64,000 bases of DNA from Chryseobacterium sp. G0162 (GCF_003815715.1 NZ_CP033922.1:1-64000), one strand, 5' to 3'. Numbered from the stretch's first letter, positions 1 through 9,540 are shown. Program-made: numbers and translations. Notes: generated from the sequence alone by a model not told the origin.

Positions 1-152
1 TTTAAGTTTTCTCCAGGAGTCTCAATTTCAATGTATACAATATCTCCCAATTCATGCTGGGCAAAATCTGTTATTCCAATATAAGCCACATTATTTTCTA
101 ACCTAACCCATTCATGGTCTTCAGTGTATAAGAGTTTTTCAGGGATATTCAT
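1..152 (-). CDS. gcvH: Glycine cleavage system H protein, N-terminal part (runs off left edge)
   Basis: The reverse strand reads from an ATG at 150-152 off the left edge and gives 50 complete residues. They match the N-terminus of the lipoyl carrier protein of the glycine cleavage complex: [16 protein letters not shown], then [22 protein letters not shown] protein shuttles the aminomethyl group between the P, T and L proteins in the cytoplasm. The lipoylated lysine would lie beyond the edge and is not seen. The 170 bp up to the next gene are AT-rich with no other feature I can support. Confidence 0.93.
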   Translation of the reverse strand, partial: MNIPEKLLYTEDHEWVRLENNVAYIGITDFAQHELGDIVYIEIETPGENL

Positions 153-322
153 TATTTAGTTATTATTAATTGATGGAATTTTTCTACCCTTATGCATTAG
201 ATAAAAATTTTCTATATGACAAAAATAGAGGCTTTTAAATAATGTTGAAATGACGCATCTCTTTCTTTAATTTGATTTAAATCAATTTTAAGTTGCAATA
301 AAATTGCTTACATTAGTAACCC

Positions 323-1003
323 ATGATTTCCAAGTTTATTTTCAATAATCAGCATCTTTTTGAAGAACTTCCCGAGGAGGATAAAGAATTACTCCAAAGC
401 GTTATGCTCGTTAAAAACTATCGTAAAAATGAAGCTATATTTACCGAAGGAACTATTCCTAACGGGATATTTTATTTAAAAGAAGGAAAGGTAAAAAAGT
501 ATAAAGTTGATAATGACGGAAGAGAGCAGATTATTTATATTTACAACACTGGAGAATTTTTTGGATATTCGGCTATATTAAGTAATGATTCTTATGGAGA
601 CACCACCCAAACCATCGAAAATTCTGTCATTGCTTTTATTTCAAAAAAAGATTTTTTCGATATACTAGACAGATCATCTTCATTTTCCAGGCAACTCCTT
701 AAAAGCCTTAGCCATGAATTTACGGTACTGGCTAATTTGATGGCTGTTTTATCTCAACGCACCGTTAGAGAACGGGTTGCACTGAGTTTATTAATCCTAC
801 ATAATAAATATAAGTCTACTATTTTGGAAGATAAAGTATATATTACATTATCCAGAGCAGATCTTGCCAATATGGTTGGAACTGCTAATGAAACATTAGC
901 CCGTATCCTTCATGGTTTCAAAGAAGATCATCTTATTATAATGGAGGGACGAAAAATACAGTTGATCGATTTAGAAAAGTTAACCCATATCGCCAATTTA
1001 TAG
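323..1003 (+). CDS. Crp/Fnr family transcriptional regulator
   Basis: The protein has 226 residues, usual for the family. An N-terminal cyclic-nucleotide-binding-like beta roll spans about residues 15-125 (FTEGTIPNGIFYLKEGKVKKY), followed by a long dimerisation helix and a Crp-type winged helix at about 145-220, with recognition motif ADLANMVGTANETLARIL at 179-196. No cysteine cluster for an Fnr-type iron-sulfur centre is visible, so oxygen sensing by a cluster is unlikely and the ligand is unknown. It lies about 110 bp upstream of a same-strand DUF1275 membrane protein and may regulate it; that is inference from position. Confidence 0.9.
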   Translation: MISKFIFNNQHLFEELPEEDKELLQSVMLVKNYRKNEAIFTEGTIPNGIFYLKEGKVKKYKVDNDGREQIIYIYNTGEFFGYSAILSNDSYGDTTQTIENSVIAFISKKDFFDILDRSSSFSRQLLKSLSHEFTVLANLMAVLSQRTVRERVALSLLILHNKYKSTILEDKVYITLSRADLANMVGTANETLARILHGFKEDHLIIMEGRKIQLIDLEKLTHIANL

Positions 1004-1114
1004 CTAAGTACAATTTCAATTTTCACAATATTTATTTTTGTACTAAACTCCAAACAAAGACTTTTTGTATTAGTAATAATTTGTCGATTAAATTTTTACT
1101 CAAAATAATTATTC

Positions 1115-1840
1115 ATGTTTAGGCATAAAGGAAAAGGAAGAACATACTCCCATAATTTAAAACTAGCATCTATTTTATCGTGTGTTGCCGGCCTAGTCAA
1201 TATTACAGGGGTTCTCTCTGTAAGTATTCTTACAACTAATGTCACAGGACATTTTGCCTATTTCTCCGAACAACTCTTTCTTAATAATTATAAAACAGCA
1301 TTTACCTATCTGTTTTATATCTTATTTTTTTTGCTTGGAGCATTTATTTCAGGAACGATTATGGAACTGGCTTCAAGACATAAATCCCATACTTCCTATA
1401 TGATTCCTCTTTCTCTTGAAATTATAATTATGCTTTTTGTAAGCGTTTCACCAGAGTTATTACCTGCTCATGTTTCCTTACCACTTATTATATCTTCAGC
1501 TTTACTTTTTACCATGGGACTTCAAAATGCTCTTGTTACCCGTGTTTCACAATCTGTTGTAAGAACCACTCATCTGACAGGATTATTTACAGATATGGGA
1601 ATTGAATTGTCACAACTAATTCTCCGTGATTCTACAGTCAAAAAAATACAGTTGAATAAAAGCATCTTTTTAAAATTCATGATCATTATTTGCTTTTTTA
1701 CAGGTGGAATTATTGGAGGCTTAGTCTATCAGTATCTTCAACTGAAAACACTTTTACTTCCTATTACACTATTAGTCATCACCTTATGGTACGATAGAAT
1801 TTTGCTTCGATATTATCATCTGAAAAGAAAGTTAAGATAA
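1115..1840 (+). CDS. DUF1275 (YoaK-type) membrane protein
   Basis: A 241-residue integral membrane protein with about six hydrophobic segments. It carries the family hallmarks: an N-terminal AGLVNITGVLS...TTNVTGHFAYFSE and a central MGLQNALVTRVS...VRTTHLTGLFTDMGIEL. DUF1275 proteins are widespread inner-membrane proteins of unknown function, and nothing here gives a substrate. It follows a Crp/Fnr gene on the same strand, so co-regulation is plausible. Confidence 0.88.
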   Translation: MFRHKGKGRTYSHNLKLASILSCVAGLVNITGVLSVSILTTNVTGHFAYFSEQLFLNNYKTAFTYLFYILFFLLGAFISGTIMELASRHKSHTSYMIPLSLEIIIMLFVSVSPELLPAHVSLPLIISSALLFTMGLQNALVTRVSQSVVRTTHLTGLFTDMGIELSQLILRDSTVKKIQLNKSIFLKFMIIICFFTGGIIGGLVYQYLQLKTLLLPITLLVITLWYDRILLRYYHLKRKLR

Positions 1841-1917
1841 CCTTATTGGTTTGGGAATTGAAAATGGTCATCATAAGAATTATTTCAGATTGAATAAAGG
1901 TCTATAAAAAATGTTTT

Positions 1918-1949
1918 GAACACATTTTAAACCCGGGATCGAAGTGTTC
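1918..1949. terminator. Possible hairpin between convergent genes
   Basis: GAACAC (1918-1923) and GTGTTC (1944-1949) form an inverted repeat followed by TTTTAAT, in the gap between the convergent DUF1275 and MFS genes. The stem is short and the loop long, so a terminator is only tentative. Confidence 0.3.
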
Positions 1950-2031
1950 TTTTAATAAATATTATAGGATATAATAATATTCTCAAAATATAAGAAGTCC
2001 ATAGGAATCTTCTACCCTTTCAATTTTAACT

Positions 2032-3438
2032 TTATAACACATTATATTTGCTTACTTTAATTCGAGTTACAAAATAGGAAGCCAAAAGAAATAACACTCC
2101 AGCGACTGAAATGGCGTAAGACGGATTACTGCCTAATACATATTGATACACTGTTCCAAAAGTAAGAGTTTGTATAAGCATAGGAATGACAATCATCATA
2201 TTGATAACCCCCATATAAACACCCCTTTTTTCTGCAGGTATCGATGGAGAAACCATCGAATAAGGTAATCCCATCATGGCAGCCCACCCTATTCCAAAAA
2301 GAACCATCGGCAACAGGATCAGATATTCATTATGGATGTACGGCAAGATCAATAATGATATTCCTGTCGCGAAAAGACAAAAAACGTATACATATTTTGA
2401 AGAATATTTAAGTGCAAAAGGAATTAGGAGCAATGCTGAGATCATTGTAACAAAATTATAGAAACCATTCATTAAACCTGTTTGTCCTACCGCTGTTTCT
2501 ACCAAGTTCAAGATATTTTTTGCCCAGGACAGATCACTTTGAGAAACTGACAATCCATTTTTTGAAAGTTCAACAAAATGATTAGCTCTTTGTTCATCAG
2601 TTTCAGAAACGTTATACAAAGTCTGCTTGATCATTGGTGTTATGAATTGCCAATAGCAAAAAAGTGCATACCACTGAAATAGATAGACCAGCGCCAATTG
2701 CCAAAGGATTTTAGGCATTTTAACAATAGCTGTGAAAATATCAACGAACGGCGTGAAAACCGTATCATTTTCTTTCTCTGCCTTTAGCTTTACCAACTCT
2801 TCCTCAGTTGGGGGAATTTCGGGAGTTTTATACACGGACCAAACCACGGAAGCAATGGAACAGAAAGATCCTAAAAAAAACGAGTAATAGACCCACGCAG
2901 GAATACCTCCGGACTCTGAGCTTCCACCAAAATATTTCTGAAAAACAAATAGAGAGAGATTAGCCAACGTAATTCCTCCCCCTACAAAAAGACTCTGCAT
3001 CTGAAAACCATAGGTCTGTTGTTCTTCAGGTAGCTTATCTCCGATAAACGCCCGGTAAGGTTCCATAGCGGTATTGTTTGCGGCATCCAAGATCCATAAA
3101 AGTCCTACTGCCATCCAAATTGAAGAACTGAATGGAAAAACAAATAAAGCCAAACTGCAGAATATGGCACCCAATAAAAAGAAAGGTTTTCTTCGCCCCC
3201 ATTTCACACTCCAGGTTTTATCACTTATCGCTCCAATCAGTGGTTGTATCAATAATCCTGTAACAGGACCTGCCAAATTAAGGATCGGTAGCTGATCAGC
3301 ATGAGCTCCCAGAAAAGAATACAAAGGATTAACAGCAGTTTGCTGAAGTCCAAAGCTGTATTGAATCCCGAAAAAACCAACATTCATATTCCAGATCTGC
3401 CAAAAATTAAGCTTAGGAATTATTTTTTTATTCATCAT
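2032..3438 (-). CDS. SLC45-like MFS sugar transporter
   Basis: A 468-residue carrier with about 12 membrane segments. The cytoplasmic loop after helix 2 has the major-facilitator signature in the form GAISDKTWSVKWGRRKP (residues 69-85), as in SLC45/GPH-type disaccharide carriers of Bacteroidota. It starts next to the kinase gene (3439 is the last base of that gene's stop codon) and is the last gene of the TonB receptor-glucosidase-kinase-transporter unit. It probably takes a glycoside imported through the outer membrane across the inner membrane. The substrate (sucrose- or maltose-type) is inferred from family and context only. Two adjacent ATG codons at the start are equally possible. Confidence 0.88.
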   Translation of the reverse strand: MMNKKIIPKLNFWQIWNMNVGFFGIQYSFGLQQTAVNPLYSFLGAHADQLPILNLAGPVTGLLIQPLIGAISDKTWSVKWGRRKPFFLLGAIFCSLALFVFPFSSSIWMAVGLLWILDAANNTAMEPYRAFIGDKLPEEQQTYGFQMQSLFVGGGITLANLSLFVFQKYFGGSSESGGIPAWVYYSFFLGSFCSIASVVWSVYKTPEIPPTEEELVKLKAEKENDTVFTPFVDIFTAIVKMPKILWQLALVYLFQWYALFCYWQFITPMIKQTLYNVSETDEQRANHFVELSKNGLSVSQSDLSWAKNILNLVETAVGQTGLMNGFYNFVTMISALLLIPFALKYSSKYVYVFCLFATGISLLILPYIHNEYLILLPMVLFGIGWAAMMGLPYSMVSPSIPAEKRGVYMGVINMMIVIPMLIQTLTFGTVYQYVLGSNPSYAISVAGVLFLLASYFVTRIKVSKYNVL

Positions 3439-4077
3439 TTATGGCTTTACAATTTGATAGTTTTTCCCTAGCACAATGTCTGCTTTCTCTTTGAACCGGC
3501 GGATTATCTGGTGTTCAATTTCCAATACTGTTTCAATAAAATCACTTTGTTCATCACGGTTTCTTTCCATTCGCTTTTCGTAGGTATCCTTGTACATACG
3601 ATCAATAAAAATGCTGAAGTCAAACTCATGAATACTCAAAATATAAGTTCCTTCAATAATCAATACCTGAATATCTTCAATATCAATAATTTCCTGAGCG
3701 ATCGAATTATCCTGATAATGAACCAAAGGCTTTTCAATAAAGAGTTTTCCATCTTTAAATTCCTTTATATTTTGCTCAATCAAGTCTAACTGAACTTCTT
3801 GTAATCCTACATTATCAATACTTTTTAGACGGTTCTCATGATTCGTTTTGGGTGGAAGCTTAAAATAGTCATCCATTTGAATCACATAACTTCTGATCCC
3901 TTTCTCTTCCAGAATTTTTTTCAGTGCAAATGCTGTGACTGATTTTCCGCTTCCACTTTCTCCGCAGATTCCTACAGTCCATTTTTCAGTGTACTTTTCA
4001 TTCTGCTTTATTATTCTGTAAATATTTTCTGCGGTATCCAAATGTCTTTGCTCTAAATTAATTACATCTCCAATCAT
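3439..4077 (-). CDS. Uridine kinase-like P-loop kinase
   Basis: A 212-residue P-loop kinase of the uridine kinase/phosphoribulokinase family. Walker A is GESGSGKS (39-46), the substrate-binding DDYF is at 69-72, and the hydrophobic strand VLIIEGTYIL precedes the lid. The family phosphorylates nucleosides, pantothenate or sugars. Placement inside a sugar operon suggests that the substrate may be a sugar or its product rather than uridine, but no residue I can see settles this. The glucosidase gene lies 33 bp upstream and the transporter begins immediately downstream. Confidence 0.82.
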   Translation of the reverse strand: MIGDVINLEQRHLDTAENIYRIIKQNEKYTEKWTVGICGESGSGKSVTAFALKKILEEKGIRSYVIQMDDYFKLPPKTNHENRLKSIDNVGLQEVQLDLIEQNIKEFKDGKLFIEKPLVHYQDNSIAQEIIDIEDIQVLIIEGTYILSIHEFDFSIFIDRMYKDTYEKRMERNRDEQSDFIETVLEIEHQIIRRFKEKADIVLGKNYQIVKP

Positions 4078-4110
4078 TGTTTATCTGTTATAAAATTAAA
4101 TAGTTTTTGT

Positions 4111-5253
4111 TTATATTGATCCGTCAGCATCATTCAACTTCATCAGAAGATATCCGGAAGCCGAAAAACATAATTGATCTGTTCCTGAGGGAATTAAATG
4201 ATCCGTAGAATAATATTCTTTGAAACTTGCTCCTTTTTCACGGAGAAGACTCTCATATTGACCGACAATCTTTTCCGGAATTTTAAGGTACCCTCTTCTT
4301 TTCAACCCAACACAAAGCCATCCAAGATAAATTGGCCAGGACCCTCCGTTATGAAACTGATAGGGCTTATTTTTAAAGTCATAGCTGTAATTGTTTTCAA
4401 GTAAGTTCCAATCAGCATCATTTGGGAAGATGATTGGATAAAAGACTGGAAGCATCCAATGATTAAACTCTTTGTTTACTTTTTCTAAAAACTGAGTAAA
4501 AGAATCAAGATCTACATCAAATCCTAAAAGGATTGCCAAAGCATTTCCTGCAAGGTCGAAGCGTTCGTCATAGCCATTGGCATTTAGTGATGCCCATAAG
4601 TACGGTTTTTCATTCGCTTTCTGATAGGCAGTTGGGTGGTATCTGCTTTCATCAGCAATATTTTTTCTGAAATTATTTTCGATCAGTTTTTTAGTAGTTT
4701 CAGCTAAAGATTTGAATTGTTTATCTTGATATATTTCCGCTGCATTTTTCAGAGCCCAATATCGGAGAACATTATCATACAAAACATACCCTGAGGTAAC
4801 ATATTCGTCTGCCCAGTTTCCACCTAATGGGCTATATATAAGACCTCTTTGGTTAAACTCCCAAGTTTTCAGGCAATCAAAGGCTTTATAGATTTTATCT
4901 TTTAATGTCTCTTTTAACTCTTTATCTTTAGAATATATCAAATATTCACAAGCGCCAATAATCCACCAAATCGTTGCATCAGTTCTTCCAACAAGCGTCC
5001 CGTAACTTGCCTTGTCTCCACAAACATTGGAGGGAATCTGCCCGTTATCTGCCTGATGATCCGTCAAAGTTTTTATTGATTTTTCCAAACCATCAACAAT
5101 CCGCTGATTTTGAATCAGAATTCCTGTAATTCCCGTCATCATAGAATCTCTTGACCATACTCTTGCGTAGTTGTCCTTTTTCTCGCAAGATGCAAGAATT
5201 CCCTGTTGAGAAATGGCCTGTTCTATAACGTGTAAAGCTTCGTTTGTAAACAT
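4111..5253 (-). CDS. GH100/debranching-type (alpha/alpha)6 glucosidase-like protein
   Basis: A 380-residue protein with no signal peptide, so probably cytoplasmic. It resembles neutral invertase (GH100) and amylo-alpha-1,6-glucosidase-type toroids: YARVWSRDSMM at 29-39, HQADNGQIPSN, GRTDATIWWI (89-98, with an acidic residue at 92), and a C-terminal YQFHNGGSWPIYLG segment. The paired aspartate regions (D36, D92) fit the catalytic layout of these families. Co-transcription with an SLC45-like carrier, a kinase and a TonB receptor points to disaccharide breakdown. Sucrose is one possibility; the substrate is not proven. It is most often labelled glycogen debranching protein in relatives. Confidence 0.72.
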   Translation of the reverse strand: MFTNEALHVIEQAISQQGILASCEKKDNYARVWSRDSMMTGITGILIQNQRIVDGLEKSIKTLTDHQADNGQIPSNVCGDKASYGTLVGRTDATIWWIIGACEYLIYSKDKELKETLKDKIYKAFDCLKTWEFNQRGLIYSPLGGNWADEYVTSGYVLYDNVLRYWALKNAAEIYQDKQFKSLAETTKKLIENNFRKNIADESRYHPTAYQKANEKPYLWASLNANGYDERFDLAGNALAILLGFDVDLDSFTQFLEKVNKEFNHWMLPVFYPIIFPNDADWNLLENNYSYDFKNKPYQFHNGGSWPIYLGWLCVGLKRRGYLKIPEKIVGQYESLLREKGASFKEYYSTDHLIPSGTDQLCFSASGYLLMKLNDADGSI

Positions 5254-5334
5254 ATTTTTTTAGTAGAATTAATTATATCAACTGATTTTGTTTTAAATTA
5301 CGATCCGTAATAATCTGACATCTATTGCTCATTA

Positions 5335-7752
5335 TTAAAAATCAAATTTCACGCTCGCTCCGAAAGTCCTCCCCGGAAGTGTTCTTGCTCTGATGATTCC
5401 GTTCGTACCTTGTAAAGTTCCCTCTTCTACTTCTGTAATAGCTAACGCATTAAAGACATTATTGGCATTAACATTAAGCTTTAAATTACTCAACAATCTG
5501 TATGAAATGTATGGATTTACAATAATGTATCCCGGCATAATCAGTTTATTAAGGTCCTGCGTATACGCTTTTGTAGATCCCACCGCAAAGAACCCAAAGC
5601 TTAACTTTTCAATATTCACATTTGGATTAAAGGAATACATCACTTTCGGAGTTCTTCTTGGTATATTGCCAATGATCGTTTGATCAATTGCATTTTTAAT
5701 TTCAGCATGGGTATAGGTCAATCCGGCTTTGATATCAAAGTTTTTATTAAATTTATAGAATCCATCAAACTCTACCCCGAATGATTCATATTTATTTTCT
5801 GTTCTCAATTGGGTGGTAGCTTCATAATTGGCTTCAATCGTTCTTGCCTGAAACAAGGTGGTATTCAGGAAGTAGTTTGAACCTCTCAATTTATAGCCTA
5901 ATTCGATCTGGTTCAGTTTATTCACTTTTACAGCATCTAAAGCAGGATCATCATTATTGGTATAGTTATAACCTGCAAAAAGAATTCTGTCGGCGGAAGC
6001 GCTTCCGCCCTGACTTACTCTTGCGAAAACTGCGTTACGGGAATTCAAAGTATAGTTAGCTCCCAATGAATATCCGAAAATACCATATTTGTAATCAACA
6101 GGAACTGTTCCGTTTACCACTTCAACTGCCAGTTCAGGGGTTTCCAAAGTTCCGTTTTGATTAACATCAATCGCTTTTGTGATATTATGTACTCCTGAAA
6201 AGCTTCCTGACACATTTCCGAAATCATATCTTGCTCCAATATCCAAGGTAAGATTTTGAATGGGATTGATTTCAATCTGAGCATGGGGAGCTATGACAGA
6301 ATATTTGGTATCGTAAATTCTGTTTACACCTCCAAATGCAGGGACCCCGTAGTTAAGAAGTCCGTTATCTGTAACCTTAGTTCCGGCACTATTCAAAACA
6401 TCCACAAGTCTCGCATTATTGTCTGAAACTTCCATCAGATAGGTATTCCAATTCCACGAAAGATTGATATTTTGTGAACTGTTATAGAAGCCAGTATTCA
6501 TCTTTACTTTGTCCCATTTTTTGCTGACGTTCACATCACTGAAAAAATTGTTCAGATTATTAATTTTGGTATTGAACAAAACAGTTTTCATATATTTTGC
6601 ATTGCTATCCACTACTGTATTGGTGCCTGCATAAACTGCACTTCCATATCCCGTAACAGATTCTAAAATTTCAGCTTTACTCCCTACAGAAGCAGGGAAT
6701 GGGGCTAAAAACTGTCCGTCATTGGCAGCATATCTCGCTTTCGCATCTACTTTCCAGCCTGCACCAAAATCATAATTGAGCTCCGTCCCTACCGCCTTAG
6801 ATACTGAATGCATTCCGTCACGAATATCACTTTTCAGGATTTGTCCATTTGCGCCAAGAGTAATATCATTTTTGAAATTAGAAGACTGGAGAGCACCGGT
6901 TAAGATATTATAATTTGTTAGAGAGCTGTAATCCGGATGAAAATCTGATTCTGAAACAGCAATTGGCATCGGCATATAAGCTGCCGTTCTATCGTCCAGA
7001 TATTTACCATACACACGAATACTTCCCTTTTCAAATTTCTTTAATAAAGATAATCTGAACTGCCCTCCGTTATTGGAAGTATATCCTGTTTTTCTAGGTC
7101 CGTCTCCACCTCTGTAAAAACCACCGACTCCAATATAAAAATCTTTGCCAAGGGGTGTTCCATAGTCAATATCGGTCCTGAAATTTTTATAGTTCAATCC
7201 TACCTGCTGAGTGATACTGCCACCTTCTTTTTCACCGGTTTTTGTTATAAAGTTGATAATTCCTGCAGGTGAGTTGGAGGCAAAAACTGATGCAGAACCT
7301 CCTCTTAATGCTTCAACACGAGATACAAAGGTATCAAATCTTGTAAACTGATCCTGAGTCCCAAAAGCAATATCTCCGAACTGCATTACCGGAAGACCAT
7401 CTTCCTGAATTAAAAGATACCTTGAACCTCCTGCAGATACAGGAACTCCTCTCACAGTAATATTTGAATTTCCTTCTCCCCCTGAAGATTCGGCACGTAC
7501 TCCTGGAATGGTTCTGAAAATTTCAGCGGTAGTCCTTGGAGCAGAATTGATAATATCAGATGGTTTCAAGGTAGAAATTGATATACTCGTTTTAATGGAA
7601 GCTTTAGGATTAGAATTTCCTGTAATTACAACTTCATCGATTGTTTTGTTTCTGGTAGATACCGTATCTGCTACTGTCGTCTGAGAAAACATAAAAGCAG
7701 CGATGTTCATTGTACCGAAAATCAGTAGTTTCTTTATTACCTGTGATTCCAT
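5335..7752 (-). CDS. TonB-dependent outer-membrane receptor (sugar locus)
   Basis: An 805-residue receptor with an N-terminal signal sequence (hydrophobic KLLIFGTMNIAAFMFSQ), a TonB-box-like region (TIDEVVITGN), a plug domain at about 50-165 (TAEIFRTIPGVRAESSGG, NITVRGVPVSAGG) and a long beta barrel ending in ...FGASVKFDF with the usual terminal aromatic residue. There is no carboxypeptidase-like domain at the N-terminus and no SusD partner nearby, so this is a stand-alone receptor. It heads the four-gene minus-strand unit with glucosidase, kinase and MFS carrier, and is divergent from a LacI-family gene. It probably imports the glycoside used by this locus. Confidence 0.9.
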   Translation of the reverse strand: MESQVIKKLLIFGTMNIAAFMFSQTTVADTVSTRNKTIDEVVITGNSNPKASIKTSISISTLKPSDIINSAPRTTAEIFRTIPGVRAESSGGEGNSNITVRGVPVSAGGSRYLLIQEDGLPVMQFGDIAFGTQDQFTRFDTFVSRVEALRGGSASVFASNSPAGIINFITKTGEKEGGSITQQVGLNYKNFRTDIDYGTPLGKDFYIGVGGFYRGGDGPRKTGYTSNNGGQFRLSLLKKFEKGSIRVYGKYLDDRTAAYMPMPIAVSESDFHPDYSSLTNYNILTGALQSSNFKNDITLGANGQILKSDIRDGMHSVSKAVGTELNYDFGAGWKVDAKARYAANDGQFLAPFPASVGSKAEILESVTGYGSAVYAGTNTVVDSNAKYMKTVLFNTKINNLNNFFSDVNVSKKWDKVKMNTGFYNSSQNINLSWNWNTYLMEVSDNNARLVDVLNSAGTKVTDNGLLNYGVPAFGGVNRIYDTKYSVIAPHAQIEINPIQNLTLDIGARYDFGNVSGSFSGVHNITKAIDVNQNGTLETPELAVEVVNGTVPVDYKYGIFGYSLGANYTLNSRNAVFARVSQGGSASADRILFAGYNYTNNDDPALDAVKVNKLNQIELGYKLRGSNYFLNTTLFQARTIEANYEATTQLRTENKYESFGVEFDGFYKFNKNFDIKAGLTYTHAEIKNAIDQTIIGNIPRRTPKVMYSFNPNVNIEKLSFGFFAVGSTKAYTQDLNKLIMPGYIIVNPYISYRLLSNLKLNVNANNVFNALAITEVEEGTLQGTNGIIRARTLPGRTFGASVKFDF

Positions 7753-7778
7753 AATTTAAATGAGTTTTTGTTATGTCT

Positions 7779-7786
7779 CAAAAGTA
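7779..7786 (-). promoter_or_regulatory. TAnnTTTG -7 box for the TonB receptor operon
   Basis: The minus strand reads TACTTTTG, an exact match to the Bacteroidota -7 consensus TAnnTTTG, 26 bases from the receptor start codon. The upstream TTTG (7802-7805) is about 15 bases away, shorter than the usual 17-21, so the -33 element is uncertain. Confidence 0.45.
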
Positions 7787-7842
7787 TTTTTTTTACGATA
7801 GCAAATATGAATTTAAACAGAGTGTTAACAGTTTGAAAATAT

Positions 7843-7866
7843 CAACCGTTTGCGCAATCGTTTGCA
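7843..7866. promoter_or_regulatory. Tandem LacI-type operator cores
   Basis: Two copies of the LacI-family core AANCGNTT occur: AACCGTTT at 7844-7851 and AATCGTTT at 7856-7863, centred 12 bp apart. The second is embedded in the inverted repeat GCAA-TCGT-TTGC (7854-7865). They lie between the LacI gene and the receptor operon, about 58-77 bp upstream of the proposed receptor -7 box. That position could suit activation, looping or control of the divergent promoter. Confidence 0.6.
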
Positions 7867-7992
7867 GTGGAAAACTTTTTATTAAATTAACTTTTCATTA
7901 ACAAATTAAACTTAATTATTTAACAATTATTAACAGAATAAATGAGTATAATTATTCATTATTTCTCCCAATAATTGATGTTAATATTAAAA

Positions 7993-8964
7993 ATGAAAAG
8001 AACAACCATAAAAGACCTTGCTGAGATGCTTAACATTAGCGCCTCTACAGTTTCTAGAGCATTGAAAGATCATCCTGATATCAGCAGTTCCGTAAAACTT
8101 AAGGTAAGAGAGGCCGCTGAGACTTTTAATTATGTTCCTAATGACTTTGCAATAAGTTTCAGAAAGAAATCTTCTAAAGTGATTGGGCTTATCGTTCCTG
8201 AGATCTCTATGTTTTTTCTGCCATCCATCATCAATGGTATTTCATCTGTTCTCAATAAAGAAGGATACCGATTTTTCATCCTGTCCTCTAATGATTCTTT
8301 TGATACTGAAAAAGAACATATAGAAACCTGTATTAATTCCAGAGTAGATGGAGTTTTGATCTCTGTGACCAACGAAACAAAAGATATTGAGCATTTAAAA
8401 AAATTGAGAGAAATGGAAATATCCACTATAATTTTTGATAAGACTGTGGCCCAAGATATTTTTGAATCCGTAACTTTTGATAATGAAAAGAATGCTGAAA
8501 GTGCTGCAGAAAAGCTGATCGATCACGGATGTCAAAAAATACTAGCAATATTTGGTGATGAAAACTTAGAAATTACCCAAAGCCGATTGATATCTTTCAA
8601 AAATACAATTGAAAAATCTCCTGAAATTAATCTTTACACCATTTTCTGTAAATCAGCTGATTTGGTAAAGAAAAAATTAGATGTATTGTTAGATAATCAA
8701 TCATTTGATGGCTTCTTTGCTATGAGTGATGAGACACTTATGGGACTTCACAGCTCATTAATAAAAAGAAATCTAAATAATACCAATAAAAAAATTGTTG
8801 TCATCAGTGAAGGAAAGCTCCCTAAATATCTTGACGAAAATTATGAATATCTAATCAATGACGGATATGAAATGGGAACATTTGCGGCTACAAAATTGAT
8901 GGACAATATCAAAAATTTAAATCCTCATCTTTTAAAGGAGCCTACTCAGCATTATTATTTGTAG
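7993..8964 (+). CDS. LacI family transcriptional regulator
   Basis: Read from the ATG at 7993 it has 323 residues and starts MKRTTIKDLAEMLNISAST, the canonical LacI helix-turn-helix and hinge at the extreme N-terminus. TTG (7975) and ATG (7978) lie upstream in frame but would add a non-family extension, so 7993 is preferred. A periplasmic-binding-protein-like ligand domain follows (IGLIVPEISMFFLPSIING, VDGVLISVTNE, FDGFFAMSDE). It is divergent from the sugar operon at 2032-7752 and is its likely local regulator. Confidence 0.93.
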   Translation: MKRTTIKDLAEMLNISASTVSRALKDHPDISSSVKLKVREAAETFNYVPNDFAISFRKKSSKVIGLIVPEISMFFLPSIINGISSVLNKEGYRFFILSSNDSFDTEKEHIETCINSRVDGVLISVTNETKDIEHLKKLREMEISTIIFDKTVAQDIFESVTFDNEKNAESAAEKLIDHGCQKILAIFGDENLEITQSRLISFKNTIEKSPEINLYTIFCKSADLVKKKLDVLLDNQSFDGFFAMSDETLMGLHSSLIKRNLNNTNKKIVVISEGKLPKYLDENYEYLINDGYEMGTFAATKLMDNIKNLNPHLLKEPTQHYYL

Positions 8965-9135
8965 TTTTTTAGAGCTTAGTATAAAAAACATACACAAAAC
9001 TAAGTGATTATTAAGTATGTTAAACAATAGCAAGTTTTTTACTATATCTAGTATAGCTAAACTCATATATATAATTAATAGTAAAAAAACAATTAAATTT
9101 TCATTTTAAAGCAAATAATTAGTATATAAATACAC

Positions 9136-9143
9136 TATATTTG
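9136..9143 (+). promoter_or_regulatory. TAnnTTTG -7 box for response regulator
   Basis: TATATTTG matches TAnnTTTG exactly, 31 bases before the start codon at 9175 on the same strand. The region is AT-rich, so a chance match is possible. Confidence 0.5.
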
Positions 9144-9174
9144 CAACATTATATAGGATATAAGATTCTACATT

Positions 9175-9540
9175 ATGGGTAAAAAAATATTAGTTTTTGA
9201 TGACGATAATACATTGCTTGATGTACTTAATATCGTACTTTGTGAGGGGGGATATGAGATTCAAACATCCGATTCGACACAAGATATTATTGAAAAAGTT
9301 TCAATATTTAATCCTGATATAATTTTGATGGATAATTATATACCGAATATTGGAGGTGCAGCTGCTATTAAAATGTTAAAAAGTGATAAAAGGTTTGATC
9401 ACATTAAAATCATTATCATCACATCAAGCGTCAATATTATATCCCTAAAGAATAGCTCCGGAGCTGACGATTACCTTCGTAAACCATTTGATCTTTCACT
9501 AATGGAAGAAAAAATTGCAAATAGTTTTTTATATTCGTAG
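9175..9540 (+). CDS. Single-domain response regulator (CheY-like)
   Basis: A 121-residue receiver domain with no output domain. The phosphoacceptor is D53 (LMDNYIP), the acidic pair is in VFDDDN (9-11), the conserved Thr is in IIIITSS (about 83) and the lysine is K103 in YLRKPFD. Such proteins pass phosphate by protein contact or act in phosphorelays. It faces, end to end, the LOV-kinase/response-regulator pair at 9644-11518 and may be an extra partner of those kinases; that is an inference from position. Confidence 0.88.
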   Translation: MGKKILVFDDDNTLLDVLNIVLCEGGYEIQTSDSTQDIIEKVSIFNPDIILMDNYIPNIGGAAAIKMLKSDKRFDHIKIIIITSSVNIISLKNSSGADDYLRKPFDLSLMEEKIANSFLYS

